Below are positions 44,762 to 52,921 of a stretch of DNA of 52,921 nt, in pieces. The first letter of the stretch is position 1, and each line of letters begins with the position of its first letter. Under the pieces are notes generated by a model. It had not been told where the DNA came from. It worked only from the letters and a program-made list of their open reading frames with translations, and did no database searches. The stretch is from an uncultured Acetatifactor sp. (GTDB lineage Bacteria > Bacillota > Clostridia > Lachnospirales > Lachnospiraceae): assembly GCA_947630715.1 (NCBI GenBank), contig CANRIP010000019.1, positions 1 to 52,921 of the forward strand, written 5' to 3'. A program made the translations under genes and the position numbers.

Positions 44762-44823
44762 TCACATATTTTTGTAAGTCATTGCTACTTTGATGATGGT
44801 TTACAAAAATATGTGATTTTTTT
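44762..44823 (+). promoter_or_regulatory. Long A/T-rich hairpin and T-run in the cold-shock leader
   Basis: TCACATATTTTTGTAA (44762-44777) pairs perfectly over 16 bp with 44801-44816. Seven further inner pairs (several G-U) are possible, leaving a 9-nt loop, and the stem is followed by seven T's (44817-44823). Outside it CGTATG (44732-44737) can pair with CATACG (44826-44831). The arrangement fits a temperature-sensitive attenuator or RNA thermometer upstream of csp; the structure is seen, the role inferred. Confidence 0.65.
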
Positions 44824-44879
44824 GTCATACGTTTTAGAATATGAAAACACTATATTTTTTATTTTAAGGAGGTACTGAA

Positions 44880-45095
44880 ATGAACAACGGTACAGTTAAG
44901 TGGTTCAACGCACAGAAGGGTTACGGTTTCATCACCAACGATGCTACCGGCGAGGAGGTTTTCGTACACTTCTCCGCTATCAACGCCGAGGGATTCAAGT
45001 CTCTCGAGGATGGCCAGAAGGTTACCTTCGACACCGAGAGTGATCCTCAGAACAGCAGCAAGATCCGCGCTACCAACGTTACGGTCGTGGGTTAA
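44880..45095 (+). CDS. Cold-shock domain protein (CspA family)
   Basis: 71 residues, one cold-shock domain: [20 protein letters not shown] contains RNP1 (KGYGFI), and VFVHFSAI is RNP2. It binds single-stranded RNA/DNA and opens mRNA structure. AAGGAGGTACTGAA before the ATG is an almost perfect ribosome binding site. Its codons favour the T/C-ending, abundant set, pointing to high expression. It has a strong promoter, a 143-nt structured leader and its own terminator, so it is a single-gene unit. Confidence 0.98.
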   Translation: MNNGTVKWFNAQKGYGFITNDATGEEVFVHFSAINAEGFKSLEDGQKVTFDTESDPQNSSKIRATNVTVVG

Positions 45096-45106
45096 AACCA
45101 CAAAGG

Positions 45107-45145
45107 ACCGCCACCCTGGCCTGACCGCCCGGGTGGCGGTTTTTT
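45107..45145 (+). terminator. Rho-independent terminator of the cold-shock gene
   Basis: ACCGCCACCC (45107-45116) and GGGTGGCGGT (45131-45140) form a perfect 10-bp GC-rich stem followed by T6. Confidence 0.96.
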
Positions 45146-45185
45146 GTCCTTTTCCCATCTGTCCGTCATTTTCAGGAGACCACAA

Positions 45186-45752
45186 ATGAATCTTTTCACT
45201 CTGTTTGTTACCGCCGTGGGACTTTCCATGGATGCTTTCGCCGTATCCGTCTGCAAGGGACTGGCGTTAAAAAAAGCCCGGATCCGGGACGCCTGCACCG
45301 TAGGCCTGTGGTTTGGCGGTTTCCAGGCGCTGATGCCGTTTCTTGGCTATCTGTTCGGCATCCGTTTCAGGCAGTATGTGGAAACGGTGGATCACTGGAT
45401 CGCCTTCCTGCTGCTGCTCTTAATCGGCGCCAACATGATCAAGGAATCCTTCACCGGAAAGGAAACCGACGACGATGCCTCCCTTTCCCTACATACCATG
45501 TTTCTTCTCGCCGTGGCCACCAGCATAGACGCCATGGCGGTCGGCATCACTTACGCTTTTCTGCGCGTGGATATCCTGCCGGCTGTTTCCCTGATCGGAA
45601 TCACCACCTTCATCCTCTCCGCCGCAGGAGTCCTGGCGGGCTGCCGGTTCGGGCAAAAAAACAAAAAAAGGGCTCAGATCGCCGGAGGCGCAATCCTGAT
45701 CCTGATCGGCGTCAAAATCCTGGTAGAGCACCTCAGCGAGACAGCCCTTTAA
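45186..45752 (+). CDS. mntP: Manganese efflux pump MntP
   Basis: 188 residues from MNLFTLFVTAVGLSMDAFAV. Six membrane helices in two repeats, each with the family's acidic motif: GLSMDAFAVS near the start and ATSIDAMAVG at about residue 115. GANMIKESF and the C-terminal ILIGVKILVEHL are also typical. It exports Mn2+. CAGGAG precedes the ATG at 45186. No yybP-ykoY manganese riboswitch is seen in the 40 bp after the csp terminator. Its 3' end overlaps the convergent traX-like gene by 4 bp. Confidence 0.96.
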   Translation: MNLFTLFVTAVGLSMDAFAVSVCKGLALKKARIRDACTVGLWFGGFQALMPFLGYLFGIRFRQYVETVDHWIAFLLLLLIGANMIKESFTGKETDDDASLSLHTMFLLAVATSIDAMAVGITYAFLRVDILPAVSLIGITTFILSAAGVLAGCRFGQKNKKRAQIAGGAILILIGVKILVEHLSETAL

Positions 45753-46534
45753 AAAGCCGGTACGTTTCCCATGCCCGCCAGCCAGGCAGCCAGCCATAAA
45801 AGCAACAGGTGAACCGGATAAAACAGATAAAAGACATATTTCAGTTTCCATCCCCGTTTCCCGTTATAGGCCGCCACAGGAAACAGCGCAAAAAAAGCAT
45901 AAATCTCCGACAGGTTCATGACGGTCAGCACGGCGCAGCCCCCCGCCATCTCCCATACCGGGAATGCCCGCAGCCTGTACATGACAGCGATGGTCCAAAC
46001 CCCCATCCCCGCATAATCCGTCTTTAAAAAATCCGCGGCCGCCATAAAGGCAACCAGTTCCCCCAGGCCAAGCAACGCCCCAAGCAGCCGGCTGTGCACC
46101 CTCTGGGCCGTGATCTCCAATGCCATCATCAACAGCAGACCCAGCAAAAGGGTAAAAAAAACATTCTGATTTTTCCATTCCAGTATCTTTCCCTGAAAAG
46201 CCAGATCAAAGGGAATTTCCGAAATCAGGGCAAATGCGCCCAGGCGCAGGGCATATTTGACTTTATTTTTTGTTTTGGCAAAGCCCTCCACCAGAAGGAA
46301 ACAGAAAATCGGGAATCCCAGCCTGCCGATTCCCCGCATACAGACGTAGGCGTTGAAAAGCTGCGGCGAATTTCCCTGGGTGGAGAGGACCCGGCTCAGA
46401 AAAGCCGCGGCAATGTGATCCACCAGCATGGTTACAATCCCCACCAGTTTCAGGGTACTGCCGCTGATCCCGCCAAAGCCCAGTTTTTTGCTTGAAAAGC
46501 TTTGTCCCGTTTCACAATCCTGCGCCGTGTTCAT
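45749..46534 (-). CDS. TraX family membrane protein
   Basis: 261 residues, about eight membrane helices. SGSTLKLVGIVTMLVDHIAA, GRLGFPIFCFLLVEGFAKT, SEIPFDLAF and the late YPVHLLLLWLAAW are typical of TraX/acyltransferase-3-like proteins. F-plasmid TraX acetylates pilin; chromosomal homologues in Firmicutes are of unknown role, probably acylating a surface molecule. No conjugation genes are present. Its start overlaps the response regulator stop as ATGA (46531-46534), so it is translated with the ECF sigma operon. Confidence 0.87.
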   Translation of the reverse strand: MNTAQDCETGQSFSSKKLGFGGISGSTLKLVGIVTMLVDHIAAAFLSRVLSTQGNSPQLFNAYVCMRGIGRLGFPIFCFLLVEGFAKTKNKVKYALRLGAFALISEIPFDLAFQGKILEWKNQNVFFTLLLGLLLMMALEITAQRVHSRLLGALLGLGELVAFMAAADFLKTDYAGMGVWTIAVMYRLRAFPVWEMAGGCAVLTVMNLSEIYAFFALFPVAAYNGKRGWKLKYVFYLFYPVHLLLLWLAAWLAGMGNVPAF

Positions 46535-47229
46535 CCTACCTTATACCCCGTCCCCCAAACCGCCTTTAAGTACCTCGGTTCCCTGGGATTGCTTTCGATT
46601 TTTTCCCTGATATGTCTGATATGTACCGCGATGGTGTTATCCGCGCCGATGGCCTGCATGTGCCAGATCGTTTCATAAATCTGGCTGTTTGACAGCGCCT
46701 TCCCCTTTTGCTGCGCCAAAAGCCGCAGAATTTTATATTCAATGGGAGTCAGCCGGACGGCTCTCCCCTCCACCGTCACGGTTCTGCGGACATCGTCGAT
46801 CACCAGGTCATCCACTTGGTAAATCCTGCTGCCGCCGGCGCACATGCTCACCAGTTGGGAATATCTTCTGATCTGGGATTTTACCCTGGCAAGCAGCTCT
46901 AACGGATTACAGTCCGCCGTCACATAATCGTCCGCCCCGGACTCCAGGGCCATGATCTTTGCCGTCTCCGCCGACTGTTCGGAAACCACGATCAAAGGCA
47001 GGCTGCTTTGCTTTCTCAGGGCCGCGATCAGCCCGATCCCTTTGTCCCACCCCTTGTCATTCAGCTCCACGTCCACCAGCATCAGTTGAAAGGTTTCCCG
47101 CTCCAGCGCTCTTTTCAGCCGTTCCACATCCGCCGCGACCACGGTGGCAAACCCCTCCATCTCAAACAAAGGCTCCATCTTGCCGGCGATGCCGGTTTTA
47201 TTGTTATAGACCAAAATCTTTTTTTCCAT
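46531..47229 (-). CDS. OmpR-type response regulator with degenerate receiver
   Basis: 232 residues from MEKKILVYNNKTGIAGKM; the ATG at 47229 is better spaced from AAGGAGG than 47232. The receiver keeps the acceptor Asp (LMLVDVEL, D53) and S83, but the acidic pair is N9/N10 and the conserved lysine is A105 (DYVTADCNP). It probably cannot be phosphorylated normally. The C-terminal winged helix is intact (VRLTPIEYKILRLLAQQKGK ... DNTIAVHIRHIREKI ... VWGTGYKV). No histidine kinase is adjacent. It overlaps the anti-sigma-like gene upstream and TraX downstream. Confidence 0.93.
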   Translation of the reverse strand: MEKKILVYNNKTGIAGKMEPLFEMEGFATVVAADVERLKRALERETFQLMLVDVELNDKGWDKGIGLIAALRKQSSLPLIVVSEQSAETAKIMALESGADDYVTADCNPLELLARVKSQIRRYSQLVSMCAGGSRIYQVDDLVIDDVRRTVTVEGRAVRLTPIEYKILRLLAQQKGKALSNSQIYETIWHMQAIGADNTIAVHIRHIREKIESNPREPRYLKAVWGTGYKVG

Positions 47230-48047
47230 CATGCTCCTCCTTCATCCATAAAATATACGGAAAGGTCAAGGGTTCTCAGTACATTCTCTATGATATCCTG
47301 GGAAAATCCCATAAAGTTCAGGGTGAGATCCCTCCCGTTCACGGAAATGACCGCATGGGTGGATTCTATCTGTCCGTTCTCCACCGTGTCAAACACCAGG
47401 TAACAAAGCCCCTGACTGTTGGTAAAATACCTTTCATGAGCGCTTTCTCCCGTGTAGGACGTGGCCGCGCTGTAATCCGGATACTCTCTGTTGTCCTGCT
47501 GACACATCAGAAAGCATCCCTCATCCCCCAGATAGCTGACATTCAGCAGATGTTCCGTCACACTGACGCTTTCCTGGGTGAAGGCCACGCCGAAGGTTTC
47601 CGCGTCGGGAATGGCGGCCGTCATAGTTTCAGCCTCCCGGAATTCCTGTACAGAACTGTATTCCCTGGTTTCCGAAATCTGCTCTTTGCTTAATTTGTCG
47701 GAGCTAGGGACCTCGTCCGCCGACTCCAAAACCCCCCCCATTTCGTTATATGCCTCTGGAGCGCCGCCATCGGCCCCGGCTGTGGTTGCGTCCGAAACGC
47801 CATCCACGGTAAAGCCGTCCCCGTTCATCCGGATCCGGCCTGTCTCATACTGATAGGCCGCTACGCTTCCCAGACAGCAGAACAGCACAGCCGCAGCGGC
47901 GGCGCCGGCCCTCACAATTCGTTTTCTGTTTTGCCCCGCAAATCTGCGGTGGGCAGACGTCAGTTCCATTCCCGCAGCGTCCGCCTGCCCTCCCGGCAGA
48001 CGTTCCACCGCCTCCCGGTAGGCGTCACGAAACTTAGTCAAAATCAT
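47229..48047 (-). CDS. Membrane protein, probable anti-sigma factor of the ECF sigma
   Basis: 272 residues. A cytoplasmic N-terminal region of about 45 residues (MILTKFRDAYREAVERLP ... NRKRIVRAG), one membrane helix (about 46-64), and an extracellular domain. The last 110 residues (VEHLLNVSYLGDEGCFLMC ... HAVISVNGRDLTLNFMG) resemble the DUF4367-type beta domain found in RsiV-like or sigma-linked proteins. It starts inside the sigma gene end (14-bp overlap) and ends in the response regulator start. The pairing makes an anti-sigma role likely, but no zinc-binding anti-sigma motif is present. Confidence 0.68.
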   Translation of the reverse strand: MILTKFRDAYREAVERLPGGQADAAGMELTSAHRRFAGQNRKRIVRAGAAAAAVLFCCLGSVAAYQYETGRIRMNGDGFTVDGVSDATTAGADGGAPEAYNEMGGVLESADEVPSSDKLSKEQISETREYSSVQEFREAETMTAAIPDAETFGVAFTQESVSVTEHLLNVSYLGDEGCFLMCQQDNREYPDYSAATSYTGESAHERYFTNSQGLCYLVFDTVENGQIESTHAVISVNGRDLTLNFMGFSQDIIENVLRTLDLSVYFMDEGGA

Positions 48048-48576
48048 ACTCCTCCTTCAGTGTCCTCCTGAGAATCGCCCTTGCCCTGGTGAGCTGGGAG
48101 GTGACAGTGGATTCCCCGCGGCCTGTGGCCCGGGCAATTTCTCTCACGGACATCTCCTGATCGTAAAACAGGTGGATCACATCACGGTATCTGGCGGGAA
48201 GAACCGCCACCGCCTCCAGGAGCCGTCTTTGTTCTTCCCGCAGGAAAAATCCTTCTTCCGGGTTCTGGGACGCCCGGGTGGATTTGGAGATCTTCTCCAG
48301 CTCCTCCAGCCAGTCTCCCGGATCCCGTTTGCGGTTCCAGGCGCTCCGTTTCACCTTGCGGCAGGCGTTTAAGGCCACCCGGATCAGCCATGCTTTCTCA
48401 TGCTCAGGGCCGGCAAAGGAGCCTTTCCGCCTGAGGTACTGATAAAATGTCTCCTGCACCACGTCTTCAGCATCCTGAACGTTCTGGAGCCGTATCAGGC
48501 TCAATCGAAACAGCATATCGCCGTACCGGTCGATCTTCAGTTGTAATTCCCGGTTCTCTGTTTCCTCGTCCGCCAT
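48034..48576 (-). CDS. ECF RNA polymerase sigma factor
   Basis: 180 residues, typical two-domain ECF sigma. Region 2: YGDMLFRLSLIRLQNVQDAEDVVQETFYQYL, then EKAWLIRVALNACR. Region 4: LPARYRDVIHLFYDQEMSVREIARATGRGESTVTSQLTRARAI. It redirects RNA polymerase to stress or envelope genes when freed from the membrane anti-sigma. The ribosome binding site is weak (GGGAA). It leads a four-gene overlapping operon with the anti-sigma-like, response regulator and TraX genes. No GGAAC-type ECF -35 was recognised upstream. Confidence 0.95.
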   Translation of the reverse strand: MADEETENRELQLKIDRYGDMLFRLSLIRLQNVQDAEDVVQETFYQYLRRKGSFAGPEHEKAWLIRVALNACRKVKRSAWNRKRDPGDWLEELEKISKSTRASQNPEEGFFLREEQRRLLEAVAVLPARYRDVIHLFYDQEMSVREIARATGRGESTVTSQLTRARAILRRTLKEEYDFD

Positions 48577-48670
48577 TTCCCGTCTGTTTTCAAACCCTTC
48601 TGTCTATAATATCCCTCAAGGTATCATTTTACTGCAATCTATCATAAAATACTTTTGTATCAAAGTTGCA

Positions 48671-48702
48671 TAAAAAAAGCGGAAGCTTGAAAAACTTCCG
48701 CT
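48671..48702 (-). terminator. Rho-independent terminator of the AI-2E family gene
   Basis: On the minus strand AGCGGAAG and CTTCCGCT (48678-48702) form an 8-bp stem, followed by TTTTTTT. Immediately upstream, CCCG-TTTTTT-CGGG (48710-48723) is a second small hairpin. Confidence 0.9.
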
Positions 48703-48729
48703 GTCATAACCCGTTTTTTCGGGAAACGT

Positions 48730-50004
48730 TCAGTTTCCCTTCTCTTTTTTTTCTTTTTTCCGACGCCGCTCTCTCCCCGCCGTTTTTCTGTTTTTTTTCT
48801 CCTCTTCTTCCTGTCTGCGCTGTTCCTCCACCTGGCGGGACGCTTCCTCATCCCGCATCTGCATTTCCTCCACCTCGAACATGTCTTCCCGGCCCAGACG
48901 GCGGAACCGGTTGACGCCTGCGATCAAAATCAGCACACTGTCCCGGACACTGTTAAATACCCCTTCCTGGTACATGGTGTAAAATAAAAGCCCCACGGGA
49001 ACGGCCACAATCATGCCGACCACCCCGCCGATTCGATATCCTATGTACAAAAGCACCAGGGTAGGCAGAGGCGGTACGCCGATGGAATCCCCTACAATCT
49101 TGGGCTGGATCAACTGACGGGCCAGTTGGCCGCCGCACCAGATGATCAAAAGCCCCACGGCCGCCTTGTAATCCTCCGCGAAAATTTTGATAACCGCCCA
49201 GGGGATCAGCACCGTGCCCGTCCCCAGAAAGGGCAGGAAATCCAATATGGCGATCCCTACGGCGATCAGCGCGTAATAATTCACTCCCAGCACTCCCAGT
49301 CCCAGCACCAGCAGCAGATACATCCACACCTCGATTTTCAACTGCGCCTTCAGATATCCGCCTACCGACCTGACCAGACTGCGCCGCACCATGCCGTAAT
49401 ACAACTGCACGGAAGCGGGCATATGCCTGCGGAACCATTCGTTGATCTGCTGATGCTCCGCCACAAAGAAATAGGCGGACAAAAGAGCCATGATCACGCC
49501 GATGAACAGGGAGGGAAGCTGCATGGCAAGGTTTCCGGCGGCCTCAATGGTGGGCGTTCCGATTTTCTCAAAAAAATCCCCCACGTAACTGCCGATGCTG
49601 TCCGCAAAATTGTTCAAATCGATTTTGGACTCTCCCGGCAGCTTTCGCAGCACGGAGTCCAGATTTTTCCCCATGCTGTTAATATCCGCTTCCATCCCGG
49701 ACCACATATCCGGAAGCGCGCTGATCAGCCCCACCACCTGCTCCGCCAGCCAGGAAATTCCAAAGTACAACAACAGCACCACCAGCGCGATTACCGCTAT
49801 AATCACAAACGCGCTGCCGATCTTCCTCTTAAGCTTGATCTTTTCCTCAAAAAATCTGACCAGCGGGGAGGCGATCAGAGCGATGATCCAGCCCACCACA
49901 AAGGGCAGGAAAAACATCAAAAGCCGGGGAAGGAGAAACAGGGCCAGAAGAAAAATCCCCAGCGCGATGAAAAGATTCACCAATGCCTTATTGTATTTTT
50001 TCAT
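48730..50004 (-). CDS. AI-2E family transporter (PF01594-type membrane protein)
   Basis: 424 residues. Two N-terminal helices (about 8-40), a long periplasmic-type insertion (about 80-150), and the conserved C-terminal helices (GVNYYALIAVGIAILDFLPF, GVPPLPTLVLLYIGYRIGG) are all family features. The last 45 residues are an unusually charged Glu/Arg/Lys tail (EEQRRQEEEEKKNRKTAGRE) that is probably cytoplasmic. Members export AI-2 or other substrates, or act as Na+/H+ antiporters; the exact substrate is unclear. AAGGAGAGAGAAATT precedes the ATG. It follows ysxC by 46 bp. Confidence 0.9.
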   Translation of the reverse strand: MKKYNKALVNLFIALGIFLLALFLLPRLLMFFLPFVVGWIIALIASPLVRFFEEKIKLKRKIGSAFVIIAVIALVVLLLYFGISWLAEQVVGLISALPDMWSGMEADINSMGKNLDSVLRKLPGESKIDLNNFADSIGSYVGDFFEKIGTPTIEAAGNLAMQLPSLFIGVIMALLSAYFFVAEHQQINEWFRRHMPASVQLYYGMVRRSLVRSVGGYLKAQLKIEVWMYLLLVLGLGVLGVNYYALIAVGIAILDFLPFLGTGTVLIPWAVIKIFAEDYKAAVGLLIIWCGGQLARQLIQPKIVGDSIGVPPLPTLVLLYIGYRIGGVVGMIVAVPVGLLFYTMYQEGVFNSVRDSVLILIAGVNRFRRLGREDMFEVEEMQMRDEEASRQVEEQRRQEEEEKKNRKTAGRERRRKKEKKEKGN

Positions 50005-50050
50005 AATTTCTCTCTCCTTCCGCCGTCTTCGCCGTGGCCGTAAAAGCCGT

Positions 50051-50641
50051 TCAGGATTCCTGAAGGATCTGGTCCAATACGGCGCAGATCTCGTCCCGCC
50101 CCTGCCTTGTCTGCGCCGAAAACGGCAGAATCACCGTGTCCGCAGGCGCCTGAAGAACGGAGCGAATCTGTTTGATTTGCTGGGAAACCTGTCTTTTGTT
50201 GATCTTGTCCAGCTTGGTCGCAATGATCACGGGCTGACGCCCGCTTTTCCGGATCCGGTCATACATGGCCTTGTCGCTCTCCATAGGCGCGTGTCGGATA
50301 TCGATCAGCAGAAAAATCCGTTTCAACTGTTCGGAGGTATTGAAATAATGTTCTGTCATTCTGCCCCATTGAGCCCGCACCCGCTCGCTGGTTCCCGCAT
50401 AGCCGTAGCCGGGCAGATCCACAAGATACAGGGCGTCGTTTACGTTATAATAATTGATGGTCTGCGTCTTGCCGGGCTGGGCGCTGGTGCGCGCAAGCGA
50501 CTTCCGGTTGATCAAAACGTTAATCAGGGAAGATTTCCCCACGTTGCTCCTGCCGATAAAAGCCGCCTCCGGCCGGGTATTCACAGGCAGTCTGCTGGTA
50601 ACGCCGCATACCGTTTCCAGAGTGACATTCTTTATGACCAT
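50051..50641 (-). CDS. ysxC: Ribosome biogenesis GTPase YsxC/EngB
   Basis: 196 residues from MVIKNVTLETVCGVTSRLPV. G1 is GRSNVGKSSL, the switch includes GKTQTINYY, G3 is DLPGYGYAG, G4 is TKLDK and G5 is FSA. It is a GTPase needed for late 50S assembly. GGGGGAATGTT precedes the ATG at 50641; the longer frame to 50716 has no signal. It lies 94 bp downstream of clpX. lon, which often sits between these genes in Firmicutes, is absent. Confidence 0.96.
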   Translation of the reverse strand: MVIKNVTLETVCGVTSRLPVNTRPEAAFIGRSNVGKSSLINVLINRKSLARTSAQPGKTQTINYYNVNDALYLVDLPGYGYAGTSERVRAQWGRMTEHYFNTSEQLKRIFLLIDIRHAPMESDKAMYDRIRKSGRQPVIIATKLDKINKRQVSQQIKQIRSVLQAPADTVILPFSAQTRQGRDEICAVLDQILQES

Positions 50642-50735
50642 AACATTCCCCCATACCTGATCCCTATAAGACAGCGCCGTCTCTGGGACGGCGCTTCCTC
50701 TCCCCGCCGGCGTCACCGTCGGGCATATTCTCGAT

Positions 50736-52010
50736 TCAAATAGCGGTGTTCAAACTTTCCTCCGCATCCCCCTGACGAATGATCAGCGGTTCGCTGGTTC
50801 CGTCCACCGCCTCCTTGGTGACAACGCATTTCTGAATGGCGTCGTCTGACGGGATCCGGTACATGGTGTCCATCATCACGTTCTCCATAATGGAACGCAG
50901 GCCTCTGGCGCCCGTTTTGCGTTCGTAGGCCTTCTCCGCAATGGCGTACACGGCGTCCTCGTTAAAGGAAAGCGTCACATCGTCCATATCAAACAGTTTC
51001 TGGTACTGCTTGATCAAAGCGTTTTTGGGCTCCTTCAGAATCCTCACCAAAGCCTCCTTATCCAACCCCTGAAGCGGGACGCAAATGGGAACACGCCCCA
51101 CAAATTCGGGAATCAGGCCGAATTTCACCAGATCCTGGGGAGTCACCTCCTGAAGAAGATCGTTCAGCTCCTTGTTGCTCTTTTGCGTTACCTCGGTGTT
51201 AAACCCGATGGCCTTGCGGTCCAGCCTCGCCTCCACAATCTTGTCAAGGCCGTCGAAAGCGCCGCCGCAGATAAAGAGAATGTTGGAGGTATCGATGGTG
51301 ATCAGTTCCTGATGGGGATGCTTTCTCCCGCCCTGAGGCGGCACACTGGCAATGGTTCCCTCCACAATCTTCAGGAGAGCCTGCTGAACCCCCTCCCCGG
51401 AAACGTCCCGGGTGATGGACACATTCTCGCTCTTTTTGGTGATCTTATCGATTTCATCAATATAAATAATGCCGTACTGAGCCCGCTCCACATCGTAATC
51501 CGCGGCCTGAATCAGCTTTAACAGGATGTTTTCCACATCCTCTCCCACATAGCCCGCCTCCGTCAGAGTGGTGGCGTCCGCGATGGCGAAGGGCACGTTG
51601 ATGATCCGGGCCAGGGTCTGCGCCAGATATGTCTTTCCGGAGCCCGTAGGGCCGACCATGATAATGTTGCTCTTTTGCAGCTCCACATCGTCCAGATCCT
51701 TGGGAGCCGTCACGCGCTTATAATGGTTGTACACGGATACGGCCAGTACCTTTTTGGCCTCCTCCTGTCCCACCACATAATCGTCCAGAAAGTTTTTGAT
51801 CTGTATCGGCTTTAGAAGGTTGATATCGGGACGGCTGGCCGTGTCAACTTCTTCCTCCTCCAGTTCTTCCTCCAGAATATCCGCGCAGATATCGATACAC
51901 TCGTCGCAGATATACACTCCGGCAGGCCCCGCGATCAGCTTGCGGACCTGACTCTGAGCCTTATTGCAGAAAGAACACCTGATATCGTTTCCTGTCATTT
52001 TCCCTGCCAT
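50736..52010 (-). CDS. clpX: ATP-dependent unfoldase ClpX
   Basis: 424 residues. Zinc-binding domain with C12, C15, C35 and C38 (RCSFCNKAQ ... [10 protein letters not shown]), Walker [16 protein letters not shown], pore loop GYVGED, Walker [11 protein letters not shown], the IGF loop that docks to ClpP (KAIGFNTEV), and RKHPHQ. It unfolds substrates for ClpP. The start at 52010 has AGGAG at a long 13-bp spacing; M5 (51998) is possible but has a weaker site. It lies 82 bp after clpP, in the tig-clpP-clpX order. Confidence 0.98.
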   Translation of the reverse strand: MAGKMTGNDIRCSFCNKAQSQVRKLIAGPAGVYICDECIDICADILEEELEEEEVDTASRPDINLLKPIQIKNFLDDYVVGQEEAKKVLAVSVYNHYKRVTAPKDLDDVELQKSNIIMVGPTGSGKTYLAQTLARIINVPFAIADATTLTEAGYVGEDVENILLKLIQAADYDVERAQYGIIYIDEIDKITKKSENVSITRDVSGEGVQQALLKIVEGTIASVPPQGGRKHPHQELITIDTSNILFICGGAFDGLDKIVEARLDRKAIGFNTEVTQKSNKELNDLLQEVTPQDLVKFGLIPEFVGRVPICVPLQGLDKEALVRILKEPKNALIKQYQKLFDMDDVTLSFNEDAVYAIAEKAYERKTGARGLRSIMENVMMDTMYRIPSDDAIQKCVVTKEAVDGTSEPLIIRQGDAEESLNTAI

Positions 52011-52092
52011 TCTTTTTTCTTTACTCCTGTCCGCGGCCTGTACAGGACAGCCCGGCCGGTTTCATAATTTGCTGCCCCCGCTGTTTTCCGCC

Positions 52093-52686
52093 TTACTTCG
52101 CCGCGTCGTGGGAGGCAATCACTTTGTCGATCAGGCCGTAATCCAGAGCTTCCCCGGCGCTCATCCAGTTGTCCCGCTCCGTGTCGGCGCATATGGTTTC
52201 ATAATCCCGCCCCGTATTTTCGGCAAGCATATGATTCAGCTTTTCCTTGGTCTTCAGAATGTGCTTTGCGGCGATCTCAATCTCCGTAGCCTGCCCCTGA
52301 GTGCCGCCGAGAGGCTGATGAATCATGATCTCCGCGTTGGGAAGCGCGAATCTCTTACCTTTTGCCCCTCCCGAAAGCAGGAACGCGCCCATACTGGCCG
52401 CCATGCCGATGCAGACGGTGGATACGTCGCATTTGATATAATTCATGGTGTCATAAATCGCCATGCCGGCTGTAATCGCTCCTCCGGGGCTGTTGATGTA
52501 AAGGTGGATATCCTTCTCCGGATCCTCCGCCTCCAGGAACAAAAGCTGCGCTACCACAATGCTTGCAGAAGTATCGTTGACTTCCTCGCCCAGAAATATG
52601 ATCCTGTCCTTTAACAGACGGGAATAAATGTCGTACGAACGTTCTCCTTTGCTGGTCTGCTCAATGACATAAGGCACCAAACTCAT
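52093..52686 (-). CDS. clpP: ATP-dependent Clp protease proteolytic subunit ClpP
   Basis: 197 residues. The catalytic triad is S98 ([11 protein letters not shown]), H123 (MIHQPLGG) and D172 ([13 protein letters not shown]). The N-terminal [19 protein letters not shown] is the axial loop and propeptide region. It forms the tetradecameric proteolytic chamber used by ClpX. CGGAGGACTGAAAA precedes the ATG. The upstream gene is tig, the downstream gene clpX. Confidence 0.99.
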   Translation of the reverse strand: MSLVPYVIEQTSKGERSYDIYSRLLKDRIIFLGEEVNDTSASIVVAQLLFLEAEDPEKDIHLYINSPGGAITAGMAIYDTMNYIKCDVSTVCIGMAASMGAFLLSGGAKGKRFALPNAEIMIHQPLGGTQGQATEIEIAAKHILKTKEKLNHMLAENTGRDYETICADTERDNWMSAGEALDYGLIDKVIASHDAAK

Positions 52687-52771
52687 TTTTCAGTCCTCCG
52701 TTTCCTGTTTCATCAAACATCATTTTTTCCGCACCATATCCCGGTTGCAGGGATATGCCATGAAAAACGCT

Positions 52772-52921
52772 TTACTGTTCGTCCTTTTTCTTCCCGGCGG
52801 GCTTGGACTCCTTGGCGTTCTCCACCAGGAATTCCGCCGCCTTTTTCACCGCCAGATCCTCTTTGACCTGCTTGCTCCCCTTTTCTCCCAACAGTTGTTT
52901 CACCTGATCGGGCTCCATCTG
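52772..52921 (-). CDS. tig: Trigger factor, C-terminal end
   Basis: Only the last 49 residues are in the window; the gene runs off the right edge. The translation QMEPDQVKQLLGEKGSKQVK followed by EDLAVKKAAEFLVENAKE matches the extreme C-terminus of clostridial trigger factor, and ends with a lysine-rich tail. Trigger factor is the ribosome-bound folding chaperone. The position 85 bp before clpP is the expected tig-clpP-clpX arrangement. Confidence 0.93.
   Translation of the reverse strand, partial: QMEPDQVKQLLGEKGSKQVKEDLAVKKAAEFLVENAKESKPAGKKKDEQ

Noticed and set aside
45146..45185. yybP-ykoY manganese riboswitch for mntP
   Set aside because: Only about 40 bp separates the csp terminator from the mntP start.
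45749..46534. TraX as evidence for a conjugative element
   Set aside because: No relaxase, coupling protein, integrase or attachment repeats were found; chromosomal TraX homologues are common.

Overview
The window looks like a chromosomal segment from a Gram-positive clostridium, most probably a gut Lachnospiraceae. This is inferred from gene content and order (rimP-nusA, tig-clpP-clpX-ysxC, groES-groEL with a perfect CIRCE, DUF4250, CsoR-CopA), from strong AGGAGG-type ribosome binding sites, from sigma-A promoters often with TGn extended -10 boxes, and from a moderately high G+C. No rRNA, tRNA, CRISPR array, phage or intact insertion sequence was found. Most genes are on the minus strand.

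Layout, left to right. (1) 1-2.3 kb: the start of nusA and rimP with its promoter and a leader hairpin, then a LytTR regulator with a LiaF-like membrane partner. (2) 2.4-9.5 kb: a same-strand run reading GT8, GT8, acyltransferase, acyltransferase, GH29 alpha-L-fucosidase and SGNH/sialate O-acetylesterase. It starts at a promoter whose -35/-10 spacer is a near-perfect palindrome, so it looks like a regulated surface glycolipid or glycan module. (3) 9.5-13.4 kb: groES-groEL under CIRCE, a C39-like cysteine protease homologue, and an AraC regulator. (4) 13.5-17.2 kb: a heterodimeric ABC exporter on the plus strand. (5) 17.2-25.8 kb: mgtE, a YigZ/IMPACT protein, a class A PBP, two small unknown genes, a chemoreceptor, and an Rpn/PD-(D/E)XK nuclease remnant with an internal deletion. 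(6) 26.1-34.6 kb: alpha-galactosidase, LacI regulator, DUF4250, a RACo-like ASKHA protein and a second heterodimeric ABC exporter, the last three tightly coupled. (7) 34.7-43.5 kb: clpB, csoR-copA with two CsoR operators, metY and a second chemoreceptor. (8) 43.6-45.8 kb: a membrane-anchored EIIA(Glc)-like protein lacking both active-site histidines, a cold-shock gene with a long hairpin leader, and mntP. (9) 45.7-48.6 kb: ECF sigma, membrane anti-sigma-like protein, degenerate response regulator and TraX, all overlapping. (10) 48.7-52.9 kb: AI-2E-type transporter, ysxC, clpX, clpP and the end of tig.

The best candidates for undescribed biology are the GT8/acyltransferase/fucosidase/esterase run with its palindromic promoter, the ECF sigma operon whose receiver has lost its phosphorylation machinery, the EIIA-like domain without histidines, the cold-shock leader (a perfect 16-bp A/T-rich hairpin followed by a T-run), and the ASKHA-DUF4250-ABC cluster. 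Function assignments come from reading motifs by eye; no database search was run.
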